This document shows, piece by piece, positions 1 to 9,582 of a stretch of 64,000 nucleotides of DNA (position 1 is its first letter; every line of letters starts with the position of its first letter). Position numbers and translations under genes: made by a program. The stretch comes from Pseudofabraea citricarpa (taxonomy: Eukaryota; Ascomycota; Leotiomycetes; Helotiales; Dermateaceae), in contig JAPWGK010000015.1 in the NCBI GenBank assembly GCA_029641185.1, positions 682,001 through 746,000 of the forward strand, read 5' to 3'. Below the pieces are notes generated by a model. That model saw only the letters and a program-made list of their open reading frames with translations. It was not told where the DNA came from and made no database searches.

Positions 1-256
1 TGGAAAGTCAGCTTGTGCGGAAAGGATTCCAATTCATGGGATTCTGTGGGGTTCAATTCAAGTTATTCACTGCGACACGGTCTTTGTCATTCGTTTTTGG
101 CTCTGTTTTTATCATTATCAAGCTCGGCCACGCGTGAGGCCACGAAAACTCTCAGCCTCGTCTCCAACTTGAACTGCCGCTAAATTCCATCGCGACAACA
201 TCAAAATAAATCCAACCCCCACAACCACGGCATTCGAAGCTATCACACCTCCCATC

Positions 257-1718
257 ATGTCTTCATCACAGTCTCGCGGCGGCGAGCGCATGGTCCATCA
301 AGACTACATCGCGCGGATACGATATTCCAATACCTTACCACCACCGCCCAATCCACCAAAGCTCCTCGACATCCCCAATACTGGCCTTGCCAGCGGCCAG
401 TACACCACACCCGGTTTTGCGTCGCGGCTTGCGAGAGACCAACCTCTGAATATCGAAGCTGATGCAGAACTTGGCATGCCATTGGATCTGGTGGGCATGC
501 CCGGGATCTTCGATGGCGACGAGAGCTGTAAGTTGAAGCACCCTCCAGGTTTGCGCGTAGCTAATTGTATCGTCTGCAGCCATTCAAGCTCCGTTACATA
601 TCCCAGCTCCTCATCCTCATGATCGTGCTCTTCTCCGACCCTTATCGACGCTTGGCAAGCCTAAGTTCTCAGATGCCGGCGTGTCTTTCTTGCGACGTAC
701 TGAGTACATTTCCTCATACACGTCCAAGTCACGCTTCGAATCGACGACGTCGAGATCGTTGGTTCCCAATACCGGATACCGCCCTAAGAGACCGACTCTG
801 GATGTTGATAAAGAATCGCCTGAATACATCAAGGGCCAGATTCAGAAGGGCTTCCAAGTTGCGGCGACGAATATCAAAGACCCCGCGAAGGTTCGACACC
901 CTACGAACCGCAACGTGAAGCTCGTAGATGCATACCCTCTCCTTCCCGATCTCGATGCCTTCCCCGACGCAGGTGGATATGTCACGATCAAGTTCCTGAC
1001 CAACCCCGTCGCGCCAAGCTCGACTTATGATATCCGCCTCTCAAACAGTCTGTTACAACCTGCACCACCGAGTGAAGAGGAGGAAGCACGAAGGCAAGAG
1101 GCTAGAGAAGCGCATGAGCGTGATCCAGAGCGATATCCCCCAGCCGAGGACGTCATGGACTATGAATTCTTCTTACCCGAGACCACTGAAGAAGCCCGGC
1201 ATTTCAAGCGCAAGATGGACGTGCTGGACGAGGACCGAGATGACGAGGAGCTGTACACTCACCGCAACGGCCAGGGTGAAGGCTGCTTCCGATTCAAGCG
1301 ACTTCGTGCCTACGAGAGCGCACAGCAGAGTGGTTCACAGCATACCAAGTATGACGAGGACGTAGTGATCGCGGTCCATGATGGAACCGATGGGCTGCAT
1401 CAGAAAGCAGCTTACTACTATCCTATCCTCCAGAAGACTTCGATCCGACCACAGCGGAGGAAGAACATCTCTAAGTTCAGCCGGCGCGGAATGGGCGGTG
1501 CAGAGGAGGAGACTGAAGCGACGGATTTCATCGATCTGCGCGTCGAGGAACCCAGTGAAGAGCTGATCAGGGAGAGAGAGTCGTTCAAAGAATACCCATT
1601 CGGTAAGCCGGCCGAGCCAGAGGCTGGAGATGATGCTGCTGGCGAGGAGCCGAGAAGGAACGGGAACGAAGATGCTGGCACGCCCGAATCGAAGGATGCA
1701 GATGGCGAATCCGAGTAA
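257..1718 (+). CDS. PAF1: Paf1 complex subunit PAF1 (RNA polymerase II-associated factor 1)
   Basis: This gene encodes a subunit of the nuclear Paf1 complex, which travels with RNA polymerase II and promotes elongation and histone modification. Two exons, 257-527 and 580-1718, are joined across a 52-base GTAAGT...CAG intron in phase 1, giving 469 residues. Residues about 15-35 contain the Paf1 hallmark HQDYIARIRYSNTLPPPPNP, and the segment just after the junction (PKFSDAGVSFLRRTEY) continues the same family. The middle part is charged, with FFLPETTEEA typical of fungal Paf1. The last 60 residues are Glu/Asp/Gly-rich and probably disordered. The start is the first ATG of the open frame and directly precedes the conserved N-terminus. 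Family assignment is strong; complex membership is family knowledge. Confidence 0.93.
528..579 (+). other. PAF1 intron 1
   Basis: The 52-base intron has a GTAAGT donor at 528 and a CTGCAG acceptor ending at 579. Splicing restores the PAF1 frame (exon 1 leaves one base, exon 2 supplies two). This is the short intron size that recurs through the window. Confidence 0.85.
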
Positions 1719-2061
1719 GCTTTGGTTAATAGGCGATGGCGGGCGGCGGGTGGCAGGTGTGAGATATCGACGTGTTTCTGGATCGGGGCTGGGTCTGGGC
1801 TGGGCTGAGCTCTATGGATCAGTTCGTTTCTCAGATAAAAAGGGACTGAAGCATAGCATGGCATAGCAAATGGCGTTCGGCTCTTTTACTTTTTATATAG
1901 TCAAAACCATGTACAACCCTTCGGAAAAGAGGAGAGGAGAGGAGAGAAGAGAAATTCATTCTAAGATATACCTGAGAGAGAGAGAATTTGAGACGTGAAT
2001 GGTTTGCTGAGTGAGTATTCTTCTCCTTGTCGATGAACTTTTGATTGAGATCATCCCGTTC

Positions 2062-2130
2062 CCCTTCCTTCCTTCCTTCCTTCCTTCCTTTTTTCTTTCT
2101 TGACTTGACTTGGCTTGACTTGACTTGACA
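2062..2130. repeat. CTTC tetranucleotide tract followed by TTGAC pentanucleotide tract
   Basis: About 2062-2090 is an uninterrupted CCTT/CTTC tetranucleotide run. It is followed at about 2100-2130 by imperfect TTGAC repeats with one TTGGC variant. Seen directly. Confidence 0.9.
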
Positions 2131-2241
2131 TAGTGATACAATGACACAAAGACTAGATAGATAAGCAATGCAGACTCTCTAGAACCTACTAATCTGACCT
2201 ACTCTCTCTCTCTTGGTTCCTGGTCTCATAGCCAAGCTACC

Positions 2242-2346
<105 letters not shown>

Positions 2347-2404
2347 AGAAGAGTCGAAGGAAATCTGAAAGCAGATCAGATCACGCGGTTGGATTCTTTT
2401 GGGT

Positions 2405-2480
2405 CTTATGGAGAAGAAGGGGAAGAAGAAGGAAGAGAAGAGAGGAGAGGAGAGGAGAGGAGAGGAGAGGAGAAGAAAGG
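2405..2480. repeat. GGAGA pentanucleotide and related polypurine tract
   Basis: A purine-only + strand segment with GAAGAAG motifs leading into about six consecutive GGAGA units (roughly 2440-2472). It is separated from the GA microsatellite by only about 60 bases. Confidence 0.92.
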
Positions 2481-2708
2481 TATGGTAAGTATACCCATTG
2501 ATCGATCTATCGCTTATATTCCATTCCCCCTCACTCTCTCCTGCTCTCCCTTTCTCTCTCAATACTCCCAGAGCCCGATACGCAAGTTCGTTTCTTGCTT
2601 TTGTTTATTCTTGTTCTTAGTATCATCATACTAAGCAGTGATCTCTAGCAGCATGATACGATGAATCAATCAATCAATCAACCATGATGTGAGATGCGAA
2701 AGAGGTCC

Positions 2709-2757
2709 CAAGAAGAAGAAGAAGAAGAAGAAGAAGAAGAAGAAGAAGAAGAAGAGA
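2709..2757. repeat. AAG trinucleotide microsatellite
   Basis: About fifteen uninterrupted AAG/GAA units. It is preceded at about 2662-2682 by an ATCA tetranucleotide run. There is no evidence that it is coding. Confidence 0.95.
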
Positions 2758-3596
2758 AAGACAGGAAAGGGAATTCCAAGCACCCCCCCCTCAACACACA
2801 AAAAGCAAAAAAGCAAAAAGAGCCCAGTCTATTACCAAGAAAGCAGAAGCAAGTAAAGAGGTAGAGGCAAACAGACAGCACAAGCAGAGCACAACAGAGT
2901 AGAGCAGAGCAGAGTAGAAAAGGGTGTCTGTTATTCCTCCGCCCAAGAATGGGGAGTATCGGGTACTCACCCATCCCGTAGAGATAAAAACAAAGTTTTT
3001 TCTTTCTCTTTCTGTTTTTAGTTGATCGGGGTAAAAGTGACCTCGCATTATAAGCCAGGGTCTGATTCGATGCCTTTATAAATCAAAACTCCACCTGTCG
3101 TGTGCGGAAATAGAGGACTCGATCGCGGTCGGGTATTAACAATCTGTCTGGTGACTTGGGAAAGAGACTGCTCTCCCTTTATCTGACCAGCTAATCAAGA
3201 ACGACACTAAATTCAAATCCAAGCCGAGTGTATTCACTCATATCCAGGAGATAGCCAGGTAAGAGAGAGAGAGAGATTGAAAATATTATACGTACATGTA
3301 TTTACACTTAATAATTCAATACATCTAAGCGACAGGAGAGGGTTCTTTTGATTACTGATACAGGAGTATGGACAGATGTACTAATACACAGAAAATAAAA
3401 GAGAAGAAAACGAAGCAAAACAAATCGTCATGAATAACCCTCTAAGTGAAGATCATGCTGAGCCAGTCTAAAAGAGAACCTCGTCATAACCAGAGTCTAA
3501 ACAGGCATATTCATCATGCCAATGCTCCATCCATTCGTCAACCAACTCCATCAACGCCATGCAAGGACGAAACCGAAAAACGTGAAGAAAGGAAAG

Positions 3597-4607
3597 TCAT
3601 AGCTCATCAACCTTGAGAACGTACAAGCGTTCCCTCTCAACTCTCCCGCCACCACCCCATTCCTTCTCCCTCTCTACAATAGCTACAACCTCGCCTAGAT
3701 CCCGCTCAGCATTAACATACATGCCACTGAGCACGGCACACCTCTGATCAGCACACAGGGCGACAAAAGTCCCACTCGCAAGACCAGCAGCTGCCCATTC
3801 CAGACTTCCCGCCTTCTCTAAAAGCTCGGTACGCATTCTCGGTTCCGCAGCGAAGTCCTCAGGCTTCATCATGACTGGAGAATCTGGGTCGTGGAGGTGA
3901 CTTGGTATTAGACCCGGCTGTACGGCGAAGCTGAGGATTCCCTTGGGTCGGTTCTCGATGTCGAGCTGGTGGTGAAATTTCAAGAGACCCGCTTTGGAGA
4001 CGCCTTGAGATGACATGAAGGGTACGTTTACGACTGCTGTTACCGAGATAGCCGAGATGATGGTGCCTGTGTTCCGAGAAATCATAGAAGGTAATACGGC
4101 GTGGATCATTGCTATGGGTGCCTTGAGACTGTGCTCTAAAGTGGCCCACCAGTCGCTTGTGATGTCTGGCTCTCTATCGAAAGGACGTATGTACGATGGC
4201 GGAGTTATGTTGACGAGGATATCGATCGGGCCCATCTCCTGCTCGATAAGCGAGACAAGCCTCTGAGGAACGGATGCATCTAAGAGATCAACCGTGATGG
4301 GGAGGGTGGGGGTCTTGTGAAACTCTTTTATCTCCCCAATGACTGAATCGAGTGAGTCGGTTGGCCTAGCTATGCACACAACTGAGGCTCCAGCAGCGGC
4401 AAAAGCTAAGGCTGAGGCACGACCAATGCCTCGGTGGGCATATGTGATGACTACGATCTTGCCCCTGAGCGTGTTCTTGAAGCGAAATGGATCGATGAAC
4501 GGATAGGTATCCCGTCGCTTCGTGAGGCTGGATTCGTTCTCCCACCTCGCACCTGGCATCGTTTGAGCCATCAGCTGTTTCGGGTGAGGCAGGTATCTCA
4601 TTGCCAT
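3597..4607 (-). CDS. SDR-fold (short-chain dehydrogenase/reductase) protein with altered active-site motifs
   Basis: A single-exon, 336-residue protein of the NAD(P)-binding Rossmann SDR superfamily. Residues 50-62 form the first strand and cofactor loop. The usual TGxxxGIG reads TYAHRGIG, so the first Gly is Tyr56. The NNAG motif is replaced by VNIT (residues 132-135). The candidate active-site Ser188 and Lys205 are present, but the position of the catalytic Tyr in YxxxK is Gln201. The later PG motif (AVQPGLIPS) is kept. The start at 4607 (MAMRYLPHPK) is preferred because the conserved-looking part begins there. An in-frame ATG at 4736 would add 43 residues with a hydrophobic stretch (FLYTLCFVVLFLILV) and cannot be excluded. 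Substrate unknown; a reductase activity should not be assumed. Confidence 0.82.
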   Translation of the reverse strand: MAMRYLPHPKQLMAQTMPGARWENESSLTKRRDTYPFIDPFRFKNTLRGKIVVITYAHRGIGRASALAFAAAGASVVCIARPTDSLDSVIGEIKEFHKTPTLPITVDLLDASVPQRLVSLIEQEMGPIDILVNITPPSYIRPFDREPDITSDWWATLEHSLKAPIAMIHAVLPSMISRNTGTIISAISVTAVVNVPFMSSQGVSKAGLLKFHHQLDIENRPKGILSFAVQPGLIPSHLHDPDSPVMMKPEDFAAEPRMRTELLEKAGSLEWAAAGLASGTFVALCADQRCAVLSGMYVNAERDLGEVVAIVEREKEWGGGGRVERERLYVLKVDEL

Positions 4608-6950
4608 GACCAAAATCAGAAACAAAACAACAAAGCACAGTGTATATAAAAATTTCCCTGGCCTGTGACGCAACACAACCGCAACAGAAGTATCGCGAAT
4701 TAACGAGCAGCTTCGCCACACCAGGCACAGGTACACAGCCGGGTATAGTAGGGGTCCGTGGAGCGGCGGCCACTGCCAAATATCACTGGAACGAATCTAA
4801 GCTCTCATTGGCCTTGCGCGCCGTCAAATGAGAGAGTATGGAAGTACGAGAAAACCAACCGAACCGGAAGTCTTTGCGGTGCCGACTTCCCACACTGTTC
4901 ATAGGGCTGACTCCTATATGTAAGCAACCGGCCAAACATCTTCCCAGAGCTTCCACTCAGCTCTAGATACGTGGCTAGAAGACAAAGACACGCTCCTAAA
5001 TAGCTTATTCCTCGTTGTAGAGTCACCGTTCTTGCGGCCCACAGCTTACAGCCTATAGCCGAGGCATAAGTTTATTGTTTTTAAGCAAAGACGGCTGCAA
5101 GACGATCTTCTGGTCGAGCACAGAGCCAAAATGGAGATAAAGGTCAGCAAACCAAGCCTATTATCACCGTTACCACCGACGACCGGGTGGCTAGTGGCCA
5201 GTACCTGCATTAAGGTTGCCGGGAGAAGAAAAGACACGAGAACCGAGGAGAAGGAAGGGTCCACAGGGTCACAGCTCGCTCGCCGACCCCTGGACGGCAG
5301 AGAGCTGCATCTTGCTTTTCTCCGTTGGGAAAGGAGTTCGTTCTCTGAGTTCGTCCGGCCGACGGTATCGGCCGTGGAACGAGCGAAACGCGCCGTCACA
5401 CCCGCAGTCACCATCACTGGACGGTCTTCGGCCTCATCGGTGTCATCGGCGGTTCGCTGAACATTTGAATGCGATGTCGTCCCTCGAAAGAAAAGACAAA
5501 AAAGATGAAGCCGTGAGAGCCGTTCGTGCACCTGCGAACTGCGGACTACGGGACAATACGGTACAGGCCATGTCGTGGGCTGCAGAAAGCTCAAGGGGCA
5601 TGTTCTTGTGACACTGCTATCACAAGCCTACTGCCACACGTTTGTCCAAGGGGACACAAGGTCTTCCGGAAACATATCGAGAGATGAGTCGAGACTTTCG
5701 AGATGAGCATTTGCATTGGCATTGGTTGGCAAGACAAGACCGCGCTGTCCGCGGACGGCGGTCGAAGGAACGGAAGATGGAAAACGAAAAATGCCAAAAG
5801 TGCTTGAACTGGACACGGCGAGCAGCTTGGCAGGAAAGCTTAGCATTTTCGGAGCTTCCAAGAGTACCGGCACCGAGTGCGAGGACCCGTGACCGATTTG
5901 CAGTTGGAGTCGAGATGGGTGAAGATCGACTGCGACACGCCGCTGATCAGATCCGATCGCTGATAAGATTGCAAGCTTGGGGGTTGTGGAGAAGGGGTTT
6001 GCGGTACGGTATACGGGATCCGACCGAGTAGCAAGTATATCTTCGAGACTTCGACGCAAATAACTGGCAACCTGGGGCTGATCAGTCGCTGTGCCAATGG
6101 CCAAGAGCATTTTGAGCACCGAGCACTGCTGGTGACGAGTCCTCTTTGTCGGTGCGAGCAGCAAATGTGCTCTAGAGAGCGAGGCTATGGAGAGGCAATG
6201 CTACTAGCATTGCGACGTACGCCGTATGTCAAGGACAAGAATACGAACGCGAGTAATAATGTGTGTGCTGTGGTGGTGGTGACGAATGTGACGTGGTAAA
6301 CGAGAACGAACGGGAAGTCGTTTTACGAAATGCGGTAGAGGCATGCATCACGTGAATGGGCATTCGAGGACCAGACCACCATGAAATAATGCCAATCTCA
6401 AATCTCAACATCAAACCCGTCTTACACGTAATCCACATCAGAACAAGACCATCAGCCCATCACCTTACCTCAGTCCACCACGCACCGCAAGTGAAGCAAC
6501 AGTTTCAGAATGCCATAGAATGGAAAGACAAATTAATCAGCTGAGCCATGTCAAACCCGACCCCGACACGCGTGATGCCACACACAAAGATGACCCGACC
6601 CCACGCTTTCCCAAAGCAGCAATCCAGCAATCCAGCATGCTCTGCTTACCTGATCTGACTTCTGGTTGCAGCAGCACAGCATTTCTGACACTCACCGCAG
6701 TTTCCCTCAACAATCCCACCGTCGCAGGTAGAAATGGCTGCCGAAATGATCGGTGAAGAAAGCAGATCTTCTGTCGGTCCCCAACCGGTGGATGATTCAG
6801 CCCAACCGACGCCCATCTTCATTCAGTATTAATGCGGGTGAGAGATGCACAGGAGTCGGGAGTCAGGAGTCAGGAGAGTCAGGGCGCAAGGCTTTCCTCA
6901 TTCGACTTGAGGCCTGACGGAGGGATGCTACCCCAAAGCGGCCCCTTAAC

Positions 6951-6988
6951 ATGCATTTGCATCTGCATCTGCATTTGCATTTGCATTC
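6951..6988. repeat. GCATTT/GCATCT hexanucleotide repeat
   Basis: Five to six imperfect tandem copies of GCATYT are visible. A GGAGTCA heptamer-like repeat lies about 100 bases upstream (6849-6885). Confidence 0.85.
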
Positions 6989-7252
6989 ACAGATAGGCAG
7001 TAACGAAAGGAAATGAAAGAATTAGGGCGCACAGCGCGCCGTCTTCACCGAGTAGGCATTATCCTGCGGCGCTGCACTGCTTTGCTGACATTCACGACCC
7101 CGAAAACGAAACGTGGACGCAAGGCAGCCCAACCATGTCGCGTCTGTTTATTCTTCATGCGCAGCTCGCTCGTCCGTCCGTTGGCTTCTATCTGATAAGA
7201 TGGAAGGAAGTCGCATTGTGAGTAAGCAAGGACACACCTCGCTCCATGCGCA

Positions 7253-7294
7253 TAATCCACAATCCACAATCCACAACCCACAACCCACAACCAA
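7253..7294. repeat. Heptanucleotide repeat (AATCCAC / AACCCAC)
   Basis: Six near-identical heptamer units drift from AATCCAC to AACCCAC. Seen directly. Confidence 0.85.
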
Positions 7295-7580
7295 CGCGCC
7301 TCGCTCGTTGTTATTGAACCCCCCATCAATCGCAAGAAACAAAAGAAGAACAGACGAATCTTAAAATATCGTCATGGCTTTCTTTCTTCAGTAGTGGCGA
7401 GCGTTATCTGATCCGAGCCGGAGTCCTCGCATTCGTTTAAATCAAGCCTCCGTCCGTCCCCATCTGAACTCTCAACGCGACCTTCGCAACTCCCGCGCGT
7501 CCTTACCCTCCGATTTTCCGTACGTGCGTGCGTGCGTGTGTTGCGTGCGACAGTCATTCGGCAGACGTGCGCTGGGGTTG

Positions 7581-7629
7581 GGAATGGGAGTGGCAGTGGG
7601 AGTGGGAGTGGGAGTGGGAGTGGGAGTGG
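7581..7629. repeat. GGGAGT hexanucleotide repeat
   Basis: Seven or so GGGAGT/GGCAGT units in tandem. The flank at 7520-7545 has a CGTG tetranucleotide run. Confidence 0.9.
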
Positions 7630-8868
7630 AGCGGAGGTAAGAGGAGGGGAGGGGCGGTGATGAATCACATGCGGCATGGTTCCTGACCTGTGGCTCCTCA
7701 CCCTGGCAACAGTAACACAGCAACCAGCGCGGGGTGCGGTCGACGGGTTTCATCAAGGTACCGAAGCCGGCGGGCGTGCGGTGGTGGTGCTGGTCGCTAA
7801 CAAAATTATTATTTTATTTTCCGTCAAGTCTGCTTGCGGCTGTCTGACTCATCAGCAATCAAAGATCAAAGCGAGGGATGGAATGAGAAAGAAAAGGAGA
7901 TTAGTCATTTTCCTATTCTGGCCCGGGGAGAAAAAAGAGTTTTTTCTTTGTTAGCCAGGAAAAAAGAGAAGAAGAAAAAGATAGGTGGTGGAGTCGAGTG
8001 GAGTTTCCATGGCATATCGTACCGTACCGTAGCTGAGTAACCAAGGATTTCTCGTCCGTCCGTCACAATGAGTCGACTTTTTATCTTAATTTTCCTCCGT
8101 GCCATTTTTTTCCATGTGCCCACTAGAAGAGAATCATCGCCCGCTCTCCGCTCCACTCTTCCGAGTCGCGAAACCCCTTCCCTGGGTACCGACTCAGCTG
8201 CGAGCGAGCGAGCCAGCCTTGTAAAGTGGGGACGGAGGAAGGGATCTCGACGGGAGCGGAAGTCTGTCTAGAGCCCTTGAGGGAAGGGCAGAAGAATCGA
8301 TGATGATTTGAGGGCGAGAGAGAAAGCAGCAAGAAAAAAGGAAGAGATAAAGAAAAATGAAGAAAAAGAAAGAGAAATATCACATGCGAGATGAAGATGA
8401 GAATTGCTTTTGAGGTCTTTCGAATTTTTGTTATTTATGTGTGAAAGACTACTAGCTGTGTGTATGTATTTGTGTGACGATAAAGAAAAAGAGAAGCTCG
8501 ACCTCCAAAGTGAGGGAGTCTTCTCCCATGCCCTTGCGAGCCCCAGAGGGAAATGCGGATTTCCCTTTTCTCCCAGATGAACTCCCATGAGTGGTGTGAA
8601 TTGTGTTTCCTTCCTTCCTGTCCCCCCTTGCCCCTTGCCCTCCCCGGTATTACAAAAGAAAAAAACAATATGAAAGAGGTGGTATCTCTCTGTGCAGAAA
8701 CACGAAACGCCATGCCATTATGCCATAGATGCATTTTGCCTATGCCTGTGCCCAAAAACCCAGAGTGTCGCTGATCGCTCAAAAAAAAAACAGAATCGCT
8801 GCAAAGCCTTGCCTTCGTGACGGGGGCTCAGAAACCAGTATACCAAACTACCCTAATACCGACTGTGT

Positions 8869-9582
8869 TCAGAAGACGCTGATAGCGCTCACCAAGCCAG
8901 GCGCTGTCCGTTGAGGTAGGTAGTAACCTTCATCGAACAGGGCGGGCTGGTCTGAAGCCGGTAAAGAGGTTTGAGGTTTCGAGGCGTAGAAGGAGGTTGT
9001 TGCAATCTGTTCGCGTTGCTTATCTGAGAATGTTGGGAGGGAATCTGATGGCGGTGATGGAGGCATGGATTCGTCTTCTGAAGAGTCTGAGTCGTGGTCG
9101 AGTTCCGGTGGAGAGTATGAATGTGAAGGGGTGAGGTGGAGGGCGAGGCTCTCGAAGTCTTCCTCTCCGTCATCCTCTACCTCGATCTCTTCTTCTGAGT
9201 AGGCGATCGTTGGGTGCGAGGCTACTCGTTGTAATGAGACAAAGCCTGCTGATTCCATCTCGATGTCCTCGTCCGAGTCGTACTCGCTGTCTGATGTCGA
9301 GTCTGAATCGGCATCCTCTGCTTGCCAGTCCTCCTCTGGGTCCTCGACGATTGTTTGGTCCGCCCATTGTACCCTTCGGTCTTCTGATCTGGTTGCTCCC
9401 TTGACTGACTGGTTGAACCAGGTCTCTTGCTCCTGCTCTGCCTCTGCAAGTTCCACCATCAAGGAGTCGAGGAGGTTGGCATGGCCCACCAAGAGGCGGA
9501 GGTTGTGATCTGCTCGTGCTGCTTCATGAGAGAGCTTGCCGCGAGCAGTGTGTGCGAGGTAGTAAGTCTGAGTGACGGACAT
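8869..9582 (-). CDS. Conserved acidic protein of unknown function
   Basis: A single-exon protein of 237 residues from the ATG at 9582 (context AAAACAATGTC). The first ~70 residues (starting MSVTQTYYLAHTARGKLS, with a following DHNLRLLVGHANLLDSLM helix) look like a folded, conserved helical N-terminus. The middle is strongly acidic and Ser-rich (clusters of Asp/Glu/Ser at about residues 75-130 and 150-190), and the end is a short conserved-looking tail (GYYLPQRTAPG). No catalytic motif, signal peptide or membrane segment is visible. In-frame ATGs further upstream (9648, 9687) would add a low-complexity Ser/Thr leader and are disfavoured. I recognise the style of a Pezizomycotina-wide protein but cannot name it. 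The function is unknown; the helical head with a phospho-acceptor-like acidic tail suggests a binding or adaptor role, which is inference only. Confidence 0.75.
   Translation of the reverse strand: MSVTQTYYLAHTARGKLSHEAARADHNLRLLVGHANLLDSLMVELAEAEQEQETWFNQSVKGATRSEDRRVQWADQTIVEDPEEDWQAEDADSDSTSDSEYDSDEDIEMESAGFVSLQRVASHPTIAYSEEEIEVEDDGEEDFESLALHLTPSHSYSPPELDHDSDSSEDESMPPSPPSDSLPTFSDKQREQIATTSFYASKPQTSLPASDQPALFDEGYYLPQRTAPGLVSAISVF

Larger units (their letters stand above)
4608..8868. other. Long gene-poor stretch, about 4.3 kb
   Basis: No gene could be supported. Between about 5.0 and 6.2 kb several overlapping open frames of 100-180 codons lie on both strands, but none has a recognisable domain and they mirror each other across strands, as expected by chance in GC-richer DNA. 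Simple repeats occur at 6849-6885, 6951-6988, 7253-7294 and 7581-7629. The part nearest 4608 includes the promoter of the SDR gene, with a TATA-like TTTATATA element on the minus strand near 4640-4650. Confidence 0.55.

Noticed and set aside
5046..6164. Open frames of 178 and 182 codons on the minus strand
   Set aside because: No recognisable domain, unusual Ser/Arg/Pro composition, and overlapping antiparallel frames of similar length; typical of chance frames.
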